NCBI GenBank assembly: GCA_030123625.1
Contig: CP126121.1
Span: forward strand, 2,892,179-2,956,178
Direction: 5' to 3'
Source: Nitrospira sp.
GTDB lineage: Bacteria; Nitrospirota; Nitrospiria; Nitrospirales; Nitrospiraceae
Length of the DNA: 64,000 nt
The notes under the pieces are model-generated. The model was given only the letters and a program-made list of their open reading frames with translations. It searched no databases and had not been told where the DNA came from. Positions within the stretch are counted from its first letter, which is position 1, and each line of letters starts with the position of its first letter. The position numbers and the translations under genes were made by a program. This document shows, in pieces, positions 38,508 to 50,191 of this stretch.

Positions 38508-40577
38508 GTGGCTCGTCAGACATCATTAGAGCGCACAAGGAACATCGGTATCATGGCTCACATTGATGCCGGCAAGACTACGACCACGGAGCGGATCCTC
38601 TACTATACGGGCATGACCCATAAAATAGGGGAGGTCCATGAGGGCGCCGCCACGATGGATTGGATGGAGCAGGAGCGAGAGCGGGGCATCACCATTACAG
38701 CCGCCGCGACAACCTGTTTCTGGCGCGATCATCGCATCAATATTATCGATACGCCGGGCCATGTGGATTTTACGATCGAAGTAGAGCGTTCACTGCGGGT
38801 GCTCGATGGTGCGGTAGCGGCGTTCGATTCGGTGCAAGGCGTTGAGCCTCAGTCTGAGACGGTTTGGCGACAAGCGGATAAATATCACGTCCCTCGTATT
38901 GCCTTTATGAATAAGATGGATCGGGTCGGGGCTGATTTTTATGGCAGCGTTCAATCCATTATCGATCGGCTCGGAGCTAAGCCGGTTCCCATCCAGATCC
39001 CCATCGGACGCGAAGCTGAGTTTCGAGGGTCTATCGATCTGGTCAGGATGAAGGGATACTTTTACGACGATGAGACATTGGGTGCGAAGTACAAGGTCGA
39101 TGAAATTCCCGGTGATCTCCTCGCTCAAGCACAAGAGTACCGCGAGAAGATGCTCGACGCAGTCGCCGAATTCGATGATCAGGTGATGGAAAAATATTTG
39201 AACGGTCATCCGCTGACGGAAGAAGAAGTGATGCGCGCGATCAGGGCCGGGACCATTTCGATGAAGATTACTCCCGTGCTTTGCGGGTCAGCCTTCAAGA
39301 ATAAAGGTGTGCAGCAGTTATTGGATGGTGTCGTCGACTATTTGCCGTCACCGCTCGATATTCCTCCCGTTCTGGGTGTGGATCCTCACAGCAACAAGGA
39401 AGTGGCGAGGAAGGCGGACGATAGTGAGCCGTTTGCGGCATTGGCATTCAAGATCATGTCGGACCCATTTGCCGGTCAATTGACATACTTTCGGGTCTAT
39501 TCCGGAACGCTGAAAACCGGTACGCCGGTCTTGAACGTAACGAAGGGGACGAAGGATCGGATCGGACGCCTCTTGAAGATGCATGCCAATAAGAGAGAGG
39601 AAATCGACGAAGTGCATGCCGGAGACATTGTCGCTGCAGTTGGGCTCAAGGGAGCCACTACCGGCGATACTCTGGCGGATGAAAAGCAACCGGTGCTGCT
39701 TGAAATCATGAAATTTCCTGAGCCGGTCATTGCGATGGCGATCGAGCCAAAAACCAAGCAAGACCAAGAGAAGATGGGCTTTGCGCTTCAGAAGTTGGCG
39801 CAGGAAGACCCCTCCTTCCGTGTCCGGACGGATGAAGAAACGGCACAGACGATCATTGCCGGGATGGGGGAGCTTCATCTCGAAATTATCGTTGATCGGA
39901 TGTTGCGCGAATTCAAAGTGGAAGCGAACGTGGGAAAACCTGAAGTGGCATTCAGGGAAACGATCAGGCGGAAGGCTGAGGCGGAATCCAAATACATCAA
40001 GCAAACGGGTGGCCGAGGGCAGTACGGCCATGTCGTCATGACGGTCGAGCCGTCTGAGTCCGGTAAAGGATTGGAGTTTGTGAATAAGGTCGTGGGAGGC
40101 GCAATTCCCAAAGAATATATTCCTGCCATTGAGAAGGGTGTTCGGGAGCGAATGGAGACGGGAGTGGTCGCCGGTTATCCTCTGCGAGATGTGAAAGTGA
40201 CCGTCATTGACGGGTCATACCATGACGTCGATTCGAATGAAATGGCGTTCAAGATTGCGGCTTCGATGGGCTTTGCTGATGCCTGCAAAAAAGCGGATCC
40301 CGTCTTGCTCGAGCCCATTATGAAAGTTGAAGTCTTGGTTCCCCAGGAGTTCATGGGAGACGTTATTGGTAATTTGAATGGGCGAAGGGGGAAAGTGCAG
40401 GGCATGAAGGTCCGGGCTGGGGCTCAAGCGATCGATGCCGCCGTGCCTTTGATGGAGATGTTTGGTTATGCCACTGACCTTCGATCTCGGACACAGGGAC
40501 GCGCAACCTACAGCATGGAATTTGACCGGTACGATCAGGTGCCGAAGAATATTGCAGAAGCCATCATTAAAAAATAG
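38508..40577 (+). CDS. fusA: Elongation factor G
   Basis: 689 residues from GTG, AGGGGAG upstream. GTPase motifs: [19 protein letters not shown] and NKMDR. Domain IV contains [15 protein letters not shown] and the C-terminal part [24 protein letters not shown]. It moves tRNAs and mRNA on the ribosome. It is a full-length, canonical EF-G between rpsG and tuf. Confidence 0.98.
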   Translation: MARQTSLERTRNIGIMAHIDAGKTTTTERILYYTGMTHKIGEVHEGAATMDWMEQERERGITITAAATTCFWRDHRINIIDTPGHVDFTIEVERSLRVLDGAVAAFDSVQGVEPQSETVWRQADKYHVPRIAFMNKMDRVGADFYGSVQSIIDRLGAKPVPIQIPIGREAEFRGSIDLVRMKGYFYDDETLGAKYKVDEIPGDLLAQAQEYREKMLDAVAEFDDQVMEKYLNGHPLTEEEVMRAIRAGTISMKITPVLCGSAFKNKGVQQLLDGVVDYLPSPLDIPPVLGVDPHSNKEVARKADDSEPFAALAFKIMSDPFAGQLTYFRVYSGTLKTGTPVLNVTKGTKDRIGRLLKMHANKREEIDEVHAGDIVAAVGLKGATTGDTLADEKQPVLLEIMKFPEPVIAMAIEPKTKQDQEKMGFALQKLAQEDPSFRVRTDEETAQTIIAGMGELHLEIIVDRMLREFKVEANVGKPEVAFRETIRRKAEAESKYIKQTGGRGQYGHVVMTVEPSESGKGLEFVNKVVGGAIPKEYIPAIEKGVRERMETGVVAGYPLRDVKVTVIDGSYHDVDSNEMAFKIAASMGFADACKKADPVLLEPIMKVEVLVPQEFMGDVIGNLNGRRGKVQGMKVRAGAQAIDAAVPLMEMFGYATDLRSRTQGRATYSMEFDRYDQVPKNIAEAIIKK

Positions 40578-40610
40578 GTAGCGGTTAGTGAATTAGGGGA
40601 GGGAGTGGGT

Positions 40611-41816
<1,206 letters not shown>

Positions 41817-41855
41817 GAGAGACATGGGTCGCTTGACAGCGTAGGAGTGAATGAA

Positions 41856-42167
41856 GTGAAAGTCGATCAGCGGATTAGAATTAGATTGAGGGGCTTCGAT
41901 TATCGTGTGCTGGATCAGTCGGTCACGGAAATTGTCGAGACTGTTCGGCGCAGCGGAGCCAAGGTGGTGGGTCCGATTCCGCTTCCCACGAGGATTGAAA
42001 AAATTACAGTGCAGCGGTCGACGCACGCCGACAAGAAATCTCGCGAACAATTTGAGATGCGTACGCACAAACGATTGCTCGACATTATGGAACCCACGCC
42101 TGAGACCATGGATTCGCTGATGAAGTTGAATCTGGCGGCCGGGGTGGATGTAGAAATTAAGTTATGA
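41856..42167 (+). CDS. rpsJ: Ribosomal protein S10
   Basis: 103 residues from GTG 41856 with AGGAG eight bases upstream; a GTG nine bases earlier overlaps that site and is less likely. It contains [15 protein letters not shown] and the exposed loop [35 protein letters not shown], also the NusB/NusG-binding surface. First gene of the S10 set; here it follows tuf without a separate promoter. Confidence 0.96.
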   Translation: MKVDQRIRIRLRGFDYRVLDQSVTEIVETVRRSGAKVVGPIPLPTRIEKITVQRSTHADKKSREQFEMRTHKRLLDIMEPTPETMDSLMKLNLAAGVDVEIKL

Positions 42168-42228
42168 GTTCTGAGTGCTAAGGGCTGAGTTATAAATCTC
42201 AGCACTCAGGCCTCAGTACCCAGCACTG
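42166..42228. repeat. Self-complementary intergenic repeat, family A
   Basis: GAGTTCTGAGTGCTAAGGGC on the left pairs with CTCAGCACTCAGGCCTCAGT and AGCACT on the right. It spans from the rpsJ stop to eight bases before the rplC start, so rplC has no Shine-Dalgarno sequence in the usual place. Confidence 0.8.
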
Positions 42229-42235
42229 GGTGTAT

Positions 42236-42856
42236 ATGACAAACGGACTGATTGGGAAAAAACTCGGTATGACTCAAGTGTTTGACGAGAGTCGGTTGAC
42301 ACCGGTGACGGTGATCGAGGCAGGTCCATGCCAAGTGGTGGCGGTGAAGACGAGGGAGCGGGATCGATATGAAGCGGTTCAGCTTTCTTTCGGGGAAGTG
42401 AAAGAGCGCAGGTTGTCGAAGCCGGAGTTGGGTCATCTGAAGAAAAATCAAGCATCCCCCAGTCGTGTGTTGCGCGAGTTTAGAAAGGACGGAGAGCCGA
42501 CCGTCGGACAGTTCATAACGGTCGGTATGTTTAAGAAAGGCGATTGGGTCGATGTGATCGGTGTGTCCAAAGGTAAGGGATACCAGGGTGTCGTGAAGCG
42601 TCATCATTATGCCGGTGGTCCTGAGTCCCATGGATCCATGTTTCATCGGGCTCCCGGTTCTATTGGAGCAAGTTCTTTTCCGTCTCGCGTATGGAAGGGA
42701 AAGACTCTGCCGGGCCATATGGGATCGGAGAGGGTCACAGTTCAGCGGCTGAAAGTCATCGAGTCACGCTCCGAAGAAAATCTCCTCTTTGTCCGAGGGG
42801 CTGTCCCCGGAGCCGCGAACGGCGTCGTTGTCGTGCGAAAGTCGAAGAAGAGTTAG
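42236..42856 (+). CDS. rplC: Ribosomal protein L3
   Basis: 206 residues starting MTNGLIGKKLGMTQVF; an upstream GTG at 42230 is in frame. No purine-rich ribosome-binding site is seen, because a family-A hairpin occupies the leader. Conserved: VDVIGVSKGKGYQGVVKRHHYAGGPESHGS and GKTLPGHMGSERVTVQ. It starts 23S folding. The next gene, rplD, follows by one base. Confidence 0.95.
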   Translation: MTNGLIGKKLGMTQVFDESRLTPVTVIEAGPCQVVAVKTRERDRYEAVQLSFGEVKERRLSKPELGHLKKNQASPSRVLREFRKDGEPTVGQFITVGMFKKGDWVDVIGVSKGKGYQGVVKRHHYAGGPESHGSMFHRAPGSIGASSFPSRVWKGKTLPGHMGSERVTVQRLKVIESRSEENLLFVRGAVPGAANGVVVVRKSKKS

Positions 42857-42857
42857 T

Positions 42858-43481
42858 ATGCCTACCATCGATCTGGTTGATTTACAGAAAAAGAAAGTGG
42901 GAACGGTCGATTTATCTCCTCAAGTATTCGGCTGTGAGCCTCGTGCCGCATTGGTGCATGAAGCGGTCGTCATGCAACGCGCTTGCGAGCGCAGGGGGAC
43001 CGCCTCTACGTTGCGGCGCGGTGAAGTGAGCGGGTCCGGTAAAAAACCATGGAAACAAAAGCATACGGGTCGCGCAAGGGCTGGGTCTCTCCGCTCTCCG
43101 GTCTGGCGCCATGGAGGGAGCGTTTTTGGACCAAAGCCTCGAAGCTACGCCTATTCCATGCCGAAGAAGAAGTATCGCATTGCACTGCAAAGCGCATTAT
43201 CGACTAAGGTGGCGGAGAGCAAATTGTTTGTCGTGTCCGACCTTTCTCTGGAGCAGCCCCGGACGAAATTATTGGCCCAAGCGTTAAAGCAATTCACGGG
43301 GGGTAATCATACATTGGTGATTGTCGGGAAGGAACAGTCGGATATCTTGAAAGCTGCAGGTAATTTGACTGCCGTGAAAGTGCTCAGTGCTGATCAACTG
43401 AACGTGTACGATGTTGTCCGTGCCCAAGTGATCATGATCGCTGAGCGAGAGCTTGGACCTGTGAGCGAGGTGTGGTCATGA
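42858..43481 (+). CDS. rplD: Ribosomal protein L4
   Basis: 207 residues. The exit-tunnel loop and core are visible: RGTASTLRRGEVSGSGKKPWKQKHTGRARAGSLRSPVWRHGGSVFGP. In enterobacteria L4 regulates the S10 operon, but no L4 leader is visible here. It starts one base after rplC and overlaps rplW by four bases. Confidence 0.96.
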   Translation: MPTIDLVDLQKKKVGTVDLSPQVFGCEPRAALVHEAVVMQRACERRGTASTLRRGEVSGSGKKPWKQKHTGRARAGSLRSPVWRHGGSVFGPKPRSYAYSMPKKKYRIALQSALSTKVAESKLFVVSDLSLEQPRTKLLAQALKQFTGGNHTLVIVGKEQSDILKAAGNLTAVKVLSADQLNVYDVVRAQVIMIAERELGPVSEVWS

Positions 43482-43771
43482 AAGTTGATAGCCACAGGGT
43501 CCTCATTCGACCGTTATTGACGGAGAAGATTACCGGGCTTCGTGAAAAAACGAATACGGTTGGTTTCGTGGTTCATCCTGACGCGAATCGCATTCAAATC
43601 AGGCAGGCCGTCGAGGCATTGTTAAAAGTCAAGGTTGATAAGATCAACATCATGAATGTCCGTGGAAAAATCAAGCGACTCGGCCGATTCTCGGGCAGGC
43701 GATCCGATTGGAAGAAGGCACTGGTGACCCTTAAGGAAGGGGAGAAGTTGGAGATGTACGAAAGCGCTTAG
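43478..43771 (+). CDS. rplW: Ribosomal protein L23
   Basis: 97 residues from the ATG at 43478, overlapping the rplD stop (ATGA). It contains VLIRPLLTEKITGLREKTNTVGFVVHPDANRIQIRQAVEALLKVKV. It lies at the tunnel exit and docks trigger factor and SRP. Confidence 0.96.
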   Translation: MKVDSHRVLIRPLLTEKITGLREKTNTVGFVVHPDANRIQIRQAVEALLKVKVDKINIMNVRGKIKRLGRFSGRRSDWKKALVTLKEGEKLEMYESA

Positions 43772-43837
43772 AGATAGTGACGGATAGTCTGTCCGTCCAT
43801 GAAGGTGGTTGTGAAGTCGTAAGGTGGGAGCATTATC

Positions 43838-44680
43838 ATGGGGCTGAAATCGTATCGTCCAACGTCTCCAGGTCGCCGGGGCATGACGGCCGTCGTGACT
43901 GAGGAGTTAACCAACAAGAAACCGGAGAAATCGCTGACTGCTTTTCATCTCCGAAGTGGTGGGCGGAACAACGATGGTCGGATGACCGTCCGATTTCGTG
44001 GTGGAGGGCACAAGCGACTCTATCGCACGATCGATTTCTTACGCGATAAAGTTGGAGTTTTGGCTCGGGTGGAAGCTATTGAGTACGATCCAAATCGATC
44101 CGCAAGAATCGCACTCTTGAAGTATCGAGACGGAGAGAAGCGGTATATCTTGGCTCCTGTCGGGCTGAGCGTGAATGATGAAATACAATCCGGTCCCCAG
44201 GCGGAGATTCGACCGGGGAATGCCCTTCCATTGGTGAATATGCCTCTTGGTACGACCATTCACAATCTTGAATTGAAGGTCGGCAAGGGAGGTCAGTTGA
44301 TTCGAAGTGCCGGCGGGTTCGCGCAGGTCATGGGGCGGGATGGCGATTATGTGCAGGTGCGCCTCAAGTCAGGAGAAATGCGTAGGATCTTGGGGACTTG
44401 TATGGCGACTGTCGGACAGGTCGGTAATGTTGATCACGAGAACATCAGCGTCGGGAAGGCCGGGAGGAGTCGCTGGAAAGGAAAAAGGCCGCATGTGCGA
44501 GGGGTGGTGATGAACCCAGTCGACCATCCTCATGGAGGTGGCGAGGGGAAATCCGGGCAGGGAAATCCACACCCTGTTTCTCCATGGGGTCTTCCGACCA
44601 AGGGCTATAAGACCAGACAGAACAAAAAAACGGACAAGTTTATTATCGCTCGACGTAAGTCAGGAGTGCGCAATGCCTAG
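43838..44680 (+). CDS. rplB: Ribosomal protein L2
   Basis: 280 residues. Conserved: [28 protein letters not shown], and near the C-terminus [20 protein letters not shown], which carries the His needed for subunit association and peptidyl transfer. Its end overlaps rpsS by eight bases. Confidence 0.98.
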   Translation: MGLKSYRPTSPGRRGMTAVVTEELTNKKPEKSLTAFHLRSGGRNNDGRMTVRFRGGGHKRLYRTIDFLRDKVGVLARVEAIEYDPNRSARIALLKYRDGEKRYILAPVGLSVNDEIQSGPQAEIRPGNALPLVNMPLGTTIHNLELKVGKGGQLIRSAGGFAQVMGRDGDYVQVRLKSGEMRRILGTCMATVGQVGNVDHENISVGKAGRSRWKGKRPHVRGVVMNPVDHPHGGGEGKSGQGNPHPVSPWGLPTKGYKTRQNKKTDKFIIARRKSGVRNA

Positions 44681-44960
44681 ATCGGTAAGCAAAGGTGCAT
44701 TTGTCGACGGCCATCTCCTTAAAAAAGTCGAGCAGATGAACCAGACGAAGGATCGCAAGTTGATCAAAACCTGGTCGCGGCGATCGACAGTCGTTCCCGA
44801 CATGATCGGCCATACGTTTGCGGTCCATAACGGGAAAAAGTTCATCCCCGTGTTCGTGACCGAGAACATGGTCGGTCATAAACTGGGCGAATTTGCACCG
44901 ACTCGGTTTTTCAAGGGGCATGGCCAAGCTAAGACGGAAAAAGCTGTCGCCCTGAAGTAA
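44673..44960 (+). CDS. rpsS: Ribosomal protein S19
   Basis: 95 residues starting [19 protein letters not shown]. Conserved: [43 protein letters not shown]. Its ribosome-binding site AGGAG lies inside the end of rplB. Confidence 0.97.
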   Translation: MPRSVSKGAFVDGHLLKKVEQMNQTKDRKLIKTWSRRSTVVPDMIGHTFAVHNGKKFIPVFVTENMVGHKLGEFAPTRFFKGHGQAKTEKAVALK

Positions 44961-45042
44961 GACGTTAGTACGTTAATCGTGATTCGTTAAACGCACGAGA
45001 GGCTTCGTTGAACGGTTAACGATTGACGAATAACGAGGAACA
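44960..45042. repeat. Self-complementary intergenic repeat, family B
   Basis: GTTAATCGTGATTCGTTAAACG on the left pairs in part with CGGTTAACGATTGACGAATAACG on the right. It fills the rpsS-rplV spacer and supplies the GAGGAAC purine run before rplV. Confidence 0.7.
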
Positions 45043-45044
45043 TA

Positions 45045-45401
45045 ATGACTGAAGCACATGCAATTCTAAGATTTGTCCGTGTTGCGCCACGCAAAGCCAA
45101 GCCCGTGATCGATATGATTCGCGGAAGGCAGGTCCCGATGGCGTTGGCTATTCTGAAGCACACTCCTCGCCATGCTGCGCGAGTGGTTGAAAAAATCGTT
45201 CGTTCTGCTGTGGCAAATGCTGAACTGAAAGAGTTGGGCGATAGTGAATCCATGGTGATCTCCAAGGCATTTGTCGATTGCGGTCCAACGTATAAGCGTG
45301 TACGTGCGAGGTCTATGGGGCGGGCCAATGCCATTCAAAAACGCACGAGTCACATTACGGTCGTCGTGGCGGCACCGGAAACGCAGGGCAAGAGGAAATA
45401 G
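45045..45401 (+). CDS. rplV: Ribosomal protein L22
   Basis: 118 residues. Conserved: AILRFVRVAPRKAKPVIDMIRGRQV at the start and RARSMGRANAIQKRTSHITVVV in the tunnel hairpin. Complete and of normal length. Confidence 0.97.
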   Translation: MTEAHAILRFVRVAPRKAKPVIDMIRGRQVPMALAILKHTPRHAARVVEKIVRSAVANAELKELGDSESMVISKAFVDCGPTYKRVRARSMGRANAIQKRTSHITVVVAAPETQGKRK

Positions 45402-45431
45402 CGCATTTCTCTTTATTGAGGCATACAACGC

Positions 45432-46103
45432 ATGGGTCAAAAAACACATCCAATCGGTTATCGACTGGGCTACAACTATACTTGGAGTTCTCGCTGGTAC
45501 GCCGGAAAAGATTACGCCAAGCTGCTCCATCAAGACGTCAAGATTAGAAAAATGGTCAAAGCGCGGCTGTATCATGCCGGTGTATCGAAAGTCGAGATTG
45601 AACGTTCCGGCGATCAAACCAGGGTGATCATTCATACAGCTCGCCCCGGCATCATCATCGGACGCAAGGGGGCTGAAGTCGATAAGTTGAAGGCTGACCT
45701 TGAAAAACAGTACGGAGGACAAGTCTACATCACGGTCAAGGAAATCAAGAAGCCTGAGCTTGATGCACAGCTGGTGAGCGAAAATGTCGCAACTCAGCTC
45801 GAGAAACGTGTGGCTTTCCGGAGGGCCATGAAACGAAGCGTTCAGTCTGCTCTGAGGCTTGGTGCTCAGGGAATCAAGATCATGGTGGCCGGCCGTCTGG
45901 GGGGCGCCGAAATCGCCAGGACGGAGTGGTATCGAGAAGGGCGTGTGCCGCTGCATACGCTCCGCGCCGAGATAGATTATGGGTTTGCCGAAGCACACAC
46001 GACAATGGGACAGATCGGGGTGAAGACCTGGATCTACAAAGGAGAGCTTCTTCCTGTTCAGCCTATCAAGGCCGAATCATCTTTAGATCGACGGTTTGGG
46101 TGA
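45432..46103 (+). CDS. rpsC: Ribosomal protein S3
   Basis: 223 residues. It has [13 protein letters not shown], the KH-domain motif [17 protein letters not shown] and the C-terminal [31 protein letters not shown]. It lies at the mRNA entry channel, and is closely spaced to rplP. Confidence 0.97.
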   Translation: MGQKTHPIGYRLGYNYTWSSRWYAGKDYAKLLHQDVKIRKMVKARLYHAGVSKVEIERSGDQTRVIIHTARPGIIIGRKGAEVDKLKADLEKQYGGQVYITVKEIKKPELDAQLVSENVATQLEKRVAFRRAMKRSVQSALRLGAQGIKIMVAGRLGGAEIARTEWYREGRVPLHTLRAEIDYGFAEAHTTMGQIGVKTWIYKGELLPVQPIKAESSLDRRFG

Positions 46104-46115
46104 GGAGATCAAACG

Positions 46116-46532
46116 GTGTTAGCGCCTAAGAAAGTCAAATTCAGAAAAATGCAAAAAGGCCGGATGACGGGTAAGGCCTACCGTGGGGGGCAGATTACCC
46201 TAGGTGAGTTTGGTCTGAAGGCATTGGAACCGGGCTGGGTGACCAGTCGACAAATTGAGGCGGCACGTATTGCTATTACCCGGTATGTGAAACGGGGAGG
46301 ACAGGTGTGGACACGCATTTTCCCCGACAAGCCGATCACGAAAAAACCGGCGGAAACTCGAATGGGAAAAGGGAAGGGCAATCCTGAATACTGGGTTGCT
46401 GTTGTGAAGCCCGGTCGGATTCTTTATGAGATGGACGGAGTGACCTCCGAAATCGCTCGAGAGGCGTTTCGCCTTGCTTCGCACAAGTTGCCGATCGCCA
46501 CGAAATTGGTCGTTCGCGGCGAGTTTGGGTAA
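46116..46532 (+). CDS. rplP: Ribosomal protein L16
   Basis: 138 residues from GTG, GAGGAG upstream. It has [37 protein letters not shown] and [25 protein letters not shown]. It helps position tRNA in the peptidyl-transferase region. Confidence 0.97.
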   Translation: MLAPKKVKFRKMQKGRMTGKAYRGGQITLGEFGLKALEPGWVTSRQIEAARIAITRYVKRGGQVWTRIFPDKPITKKPAETRMGKGKGNPEYWVAVVKPGRILYEMDGVTSEIAREAFRLASHKLPIATKLVVRGEFG

Positions 46533-46561
46533 GTTCCTGAAATTTAACAAGGGACAGGGAT

Positions 46562-46768
46562 ATGGCGTTGGACACCAAAGAGCTCCAGCAGCTGGGGGCG
46601 GATGAGCTTATAGGCAAAGAAAAGCAGCTTCTGCAGGAGCTGTTCAATCTACGCTTTCAGTTCGGCTCCGGGCGGCTTGAGAATCCCATGCAAATACGGA
46701 AAACGAAACGGGATATTGCGCGGGTGAAAACTGTTCTTCGGCAAGTGAAGGCCCGAGCAGAGGGCTAA
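46562..46768 (+). CDS. rpmC: Ribosomal protein L29
   Basis: 68 residues, two helices as usual (ELQQLGADELIGKEKQLLQELFNLRFQ and KRDIARVKTVLRQVKARAEG). It lies next to L23 at the tunnel exit. rpsQ follows 15 bp later. Confidence 0.96.
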   Translation: MALDTKELQQLGADELIGKEKQLLQELFNLRFQFGSGRLENPMQIRKTKRDIARVKTVLRQVKARAEG

Positions 46769-46783
46769 ACAGTAGAGGACGCT

Positions 46784-47050
46784 ATGGCTGAGATGGTAAA
46801 GCGTCGCCATTGGTACGGCGACGTCGTCAGTAACAAGATGCAAAAGACGGTCGTCGTCGTGGTATCGAGGTCGGTCGTTCATCCCGTCTATAAGAAGGTT
46901 CTGAGGCGGGTGACAAGACTGAAAGCTCACGATGAACGTGGCGTGTGTAAAGTGGGAGATCGGGTCAAGCTCGTGCAGACCAGACCTCTGAGCAAAGAAA
47001 AGAACTGGCGCGTTGTTCAAGTCATGGAAAAGGGTCAACCCGAAAGGTAA
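46784..47050 (+). CDS. rpsQ: Ribosomal protein S17
   Basis: 88 residues. The OB-fold core is visible: [41 protein letters not shown], then [22 protein letters not shown]. The start at ATG 46784 gives three residues ahead of a second Met. Confidence 0.96.
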   Translation: MAEMVKRRHWYGDVVSNKMQKTVVVVVSRSVVHPVYKKVLRRVTRLKAHDERGVCKVGDRVKLVQTRPLSKEKNWRVVQVMEKGQPER

Positions 47051-47103
47051 CAAACGATCTTTCTTATGGTCTTTCGTTTGTTGTTGCGCGTAGGAATATA
47101 GCG

Positions 47104-47472
47104 ATGATTCAGAACTATACATATATGGACGTGGCCGATAATTCTGGCGCGAAACAGGCCATGTGTTTTCATGTGTTCGGAGGGACGAGACGGCGCTATG
47201 CATCGCTAGGCGATGTCGTGGTGGTGGCGGTCAAGGAGGCAATCCCACAGGCGAGCGTGAAGAAGGGGGATGTGAGTCGGGCCGTCATTGTCCGAACGAC
47301 CAAGGAGGTTCGTCGGGAAGATGGGTCCTACATTAAGTTTGACCGAAATGCGTGTGTCTTAATCAACAAAGAGGGCGAGCCCATTGGAACACGTATCTTC
47401 GGTCCCGTTGCCCGCGAGCTTCGTTGGAAGAAATTCATGAAGATCATTTCTTTGGCACCTGAAGTTTTGTAG
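47104..47472 (+). CDS. rplN: Ribosomal protein L14
   Basis: 122 residues. Conserved: [46 protein letters not shown] and [16 protein letters not shown]. It forms an intersubunit bridge. Normal length. Confidence 0.97.
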   Translation: MIQNYTYMDVADNSGAKQAMCFHVFGGTRRRYASLGDVVVVAVKEAIPQASVKKGDVSRAVIVRTTKEVRREDGSYIKFDRNACVLINKEGEPIGTRIFGPVARELRWKKFMKIISLAPEVL

Positions 47473-47494
47473 AGCAGGACGAACGAGGGACATC

Positions 47495-47824
47495 GTGGAA
47501 GCACTCCGAAAGAGCAGAATTCGTAAAGGGGACACTGTCGTCGTGGTTTCCGGTCGTGAACGAGGCAAGACCGGGAAGGTCCTGTCGATCGACCTGCGTG
47601 CCGGGAAGGTGGTCGTGGAGAAGCTGAATGTCATCAAGCGACACACAAAGCCGAATCAAAAGGCTAAGCAGGGGGGAATTCTTGAACGAGAGGCACCTCT
47701 TCAGATTTCCAACGTCATGTTTTTCTGCCCGGTCACACGGAAGCCTACTCGAATAGGGATTCGGGTTTTGGAAGACGGGCGGCGAGTGCGCTTCAGTAAA
47801 AAATCCAATGAGACTGTGGAATAG
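47495..47824 (+). CDS. rplX: Ribosomal protein L24
   Basis: 109 residues from GTG. It has the KOW motif [24 protein letters not shown] and [28 protein letters not shown]. It starts early 50S assembly. rplE follows eight bases later. Confidence 0.96.
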   Translation: MEALRKSRIRKGDTVVVVSGRERGKTGKVLSIDLRAGKVVVEKLNVIKRHTKPNQKAKQGGILEREAPLQISNVMFFCPVTRKPTRIGIRVLEDGRRVRFSKKSNETVE

Positions 47825-47832
47825 GTTACGTA

Positions 47833-48477
47833 ATGGCCAAGGAACCGAAAAACCGATCCAATAAACCGTCTGAGCGAAAATCGCCCAAGAAAGAGTCTGC
47901 CCCGCAATTAGACCAGGGAAGCGAGGAGTCTAAGTTCCGACCACGGCTTCGCGATATGTACGAACAACAAGTAATCCCGGCGCTCATGAAGGAGTTTGGG
48001 TACAAGAACGTGATGCAGGTTCCCAAGCTTGAGCGTGTAGTGCTCAACGTCGGAATGGGTGAGGCCATTCAGAATGTGAAACTCTTGGAAAGTGCAGTGA
48101 CGGAATTGGGAATGATCACCGGCCAAAAACCGGTCGTGACTCGAGCCAAAAAAGCCATCGCCGGATTCAAGCTCAGACAAGGATTGCCCATCGGCGCCAA
48201 GGTGACGCTCCGTAGCCGACGGATGTATGAGTTTTTTGATCGACTGGTGACATTGGCGCTTCCCCGGATACGAGACTTCCGCGGCGTCTCTCCGAAGGCC
48301 TTTGATGGTCGGGGGAACTATACGCTTGGTTTAAAAGAGCAGCTCATCTTCCCTGAAATCAAGTACGATGAAGTCGCCTCGATCCACGGGATGGATATCA
48401 CGGTTGTCACTACAGCCAGAACGAACGATGAAGGCAAAGCTCTTTTGAAGCACCTGGGTATGCCGTTCCGTGCCTGA
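47833..48477 (+). CDS. rplE: Ribosomal protein L5 with N-terminal extension
   Basis: 214 residues against about 180 for the family. The L5 core begins near residue 37 ([39 protein letters not shown]) and ends with the usual [11 protein letters not shown]. The first ~35 residues ([22 protein letters not shown]...) are charged and low-complexity, and have no counterpart in most L5 proteins. No in-frame ATG with a ribosome-binding site is seen at the core boundary, so the extension is probably translated. It binds 5S rRNA. Confidence 0.95.
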   Translation: MAKEPKNRSNKPSERKSPKKESAPQLDQGSEESKFRPRLRDMYEQQVIPALMKEFGYKNVMQVPKLERVVLNVGMGEAIQNVKLLESAVTELGMITGQKPVVTRAKKAIAGFKLRQGLPIGAKVTLRSRRMYEFFDRLVTLALPRIRDFRGVSPKAFDGRGNYTLGLKEQLIFPEIKYDEVASIHGMDITVVTTARTNDEGKALLKHLGMPFRA

Positions 48478-48523
48478 GAGCGACATGAGTCAACGGTGTC
48501 TGTTTTGAACGGAAGGAGTGCGT

Positions 48524-48709
48524 GTGTCACGATTGGCACTGAGAAATAAGGCGGCAACGAAACAAAAGTTCTCCACGCGTGACTATCATCGCTGTGGAGT
48601 CTGCGGTCGAGTTCGCGGATATCTCCGTCGGTTTCGGATGTGCCGAATTTGTTTTCGGGTGATGACTCTGCGCGGAGAAATTCCCGGAGTACGGAAATCT
48701 AGCTGGTAG
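48524..48709 (+). CDS. rpsN: Ribosomal protein S14, zinc-binding type
   Basis: 61 residues from GTG 48524 with GGAAGGAG five bases upstream. It is the short form with a zinc ribbon: CGVCG and CRICF. Conserved [24 protein letters not shown] and [15 protein letters not shown] end. Here the zinc form is the only copy in the window. Confidence 0.95.
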   Translation: MSRLALRNKAATKQKFSTRDYHRCGVCGRVRGYLRRFRMCRICFRVMTLRGEIPGVRKSSW

Positions 48710-48758
48710 CCGGTGCTCTCATGCCGGTGACTGCCAACGGAGGATAAAGGGATATAGC

Positions 48759-49154
48759 ATGGTTACCGATCCAATCGGCGATCTTCTGGTTCGTTTAAAG
48801 AATGGCGCTCAACGCCGTTATGAAACGGTCACGGTTCCTACCTCAAAGCTGAAGCGTGCCATTTTGGAGATCTTGAGGAAGGAAGGCTATGTTGATGGCA
48901 TCGAGGATGGAGTCCATGACGGGCACCCCGTTCTTACTGTGCGTCTTCGATACGTGGGCGAGGGGCAACCTATGATCACCGGGCTGGAGCGTGTCAGTAA
49001 ACCGGGGCGACGAGTCTATGTCGGCAGCCAGGATATCAAGAAAGTCCGCAATGGGATCGGTGTGTCCATCCTTTCTACCTCAAAAGGGATCATGACCGAC
49101 CAAGAATCTCGTAAGAGTCGTGTTGGGGGTGAAGTGCTCTGCTCGGTATGGTAA
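48759..49154 (+). CDS. rpsH: Ribosomal protein S8
   Basis: 131 residues. MVTDPIGDLLVRLKNGAQRRYETVTVPTSKLKRAILEILRKEGYVDG at the start, and the signature GIGVSILSTSKGIMTDQESRKSRVGGEVLCSVW at the end. In E. coli S8 represses the spc operon at rplE mRNA. Confidence 0.97.
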   Translation: MVTDPIGDLLVRLKNGAQRRYETVTVPTSKLKRAILEILRKEGYVDGIEDGVHDGHPVLTVRLRYVGEGQPMITGLERVSKPGRRVYVGSQDIKKVRNGIGVSILSTSKGIMTDQESRKSRVGGEVLCSVW

Positions 49155-49197
49155 GCAAATGAATCATTTCGATCTCGAGTAAAAGGTAGAACAGACC

Positions 49198-49734
49198 ATG
49201 TCCCGCATTGGAAAAAAGCCGATTGCAATTCCGAGTGGAGTCGAAGTCAAAGTTGGCGGATCATCCGTGTCCGTCAAAGGCCCATTAGGCAAACTGGATT
49301 GGTCGCTCATGCAAGGGGTGGACGTTGCCGTCAATGGTAGCCGTGTCGTTGTGGGACGTTCGAGCGATGATCGCAAACTGAGGGCGTTGCACGGATTGAC
49401 ACGTGCGGAATTGAGCAACATGATCCATGGGGTGACGAAGGGGTACGAACGTTCGCTTGAAATCACCGGGGTGGGTTACAAGACACAAATTCAGGGTCGG
49501 ACATTAAGTTTCAATGTGGGCTATATCAATCCAGTGCTCTATGAGGTGCCGACGGGTATCGATGTGAAAGTGGACAAGCAGACGCTCATCAATATCAAGG
49601 GAATTGATAAACGCTTGGTGGGTCAGGTGGCGGCTGATCTGCGAGCCATTAAGCCGCCGGATGTCTATAAGCAAAAGGGTGTTCGCTACGCGGGCGAGAC
49701 ATTGCGCAAGAAAGAAGGCAAGACCGGGAAATAG
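49198..49734 (+). CDS. rplF: Ribosomal protein L6
   Basis: 178 residues with both halves of the family: MSRIGKKPIAIPSGVEVKVGG, and GYERSLEITGVGYKTQIQG...GIDVKVDKQTLINIKGIDKRLVGQVAADLRAIKPPDVYKQKGVRY. It is close to the sarcin-ricin loop. rplR follows after nine bases. Confidence 0.97.
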   Translation: MSRIGKKPIAIPSGVEVKVGGSSVSVKGPLGKLDWSLMQGVDVAVNGSRVVVGRSSDDRKLRALHGLTRAELSNMIHGVTKGYERSLEITGVGYKTQIQGRTLSFNVGYINPVLYEVPTGIDVKVDKQTLINIKGIDKRLVGQVAADLRAIKPPDVYKQKGVRYAGETLRKKEGKTGK

Positions 49735-49743
49735 GGATCGACC

Positions 49744-50109
49744 ATGAATGCCGCAGACAAAGTTCGACAGCTTGACAGACGACGTCGGCGAGTGAGGCGT
49801 GTGATTCTGGGCACAGGAGAACGGCCCCGTCTGAACGTATTTAGGAGCTCGGCTCATATTTATGCTCAGATTATCGATGATATTCGAGGCACGACTCTGG
49901 CGGCCGCATCATCCTTGGACAAGTCATTACGTCAGTCTCTCAAGTCGACCGGTGGGATTGAAGCAGCCAAGGCGGTAGGGAAATTGATTGCCGATCGTGC
50001 CAAGGCCGCCAAAGTGAGCACTGTGGTTTTTGATCGAGGCGGCCGGATGTACCACGGCCGAATCAAGGCGCTTGCAGATGCGTCGCGTGAAGAGGGCTTG
50101 CAATTTTAG
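49744..50109 (+). CDS. rplR: Ribosomal protein L18
   Basis: 121 residues. Basic N-terminus ([39 protein letters not shown]), and the 5S-rRNA-binding end [28 protein letters not shown]. Normal length. Confidence 0.97.
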   Translation: MNAADKVRQLDRRRRRVRRVILGTGERPRLNVFRSSAHIYAQIIDDIRGTTLAAASSLDKSLRQSLKSTGGIEAAKAVGKLIADRAKAAKVSTVVFDRGGRMYHGRIKALADASREEGLQF

Positions 50110-50114
50110 AGAAG

Positions 50115-50175
50115 GCTCACGTTAAGGTTCAGGCCGGGCACGGAGCCCTTAACCTCAACTTTGACCTTAACCTGA
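50115..50175. repeat. Self-complementary intergenic repeat, family C
   Basis: CACGTTAAGGTTCAGG on the left pairs with CCCTTAACCTCAACTTTGAC and CTTAACCTGA on the right. It fills the rplR-rpsE spacer. It shares words with the repeat at 7126-7192. Confidence 0.7.
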
Positions 50176-50191
50176 TATTAGGAGAAAGCGC

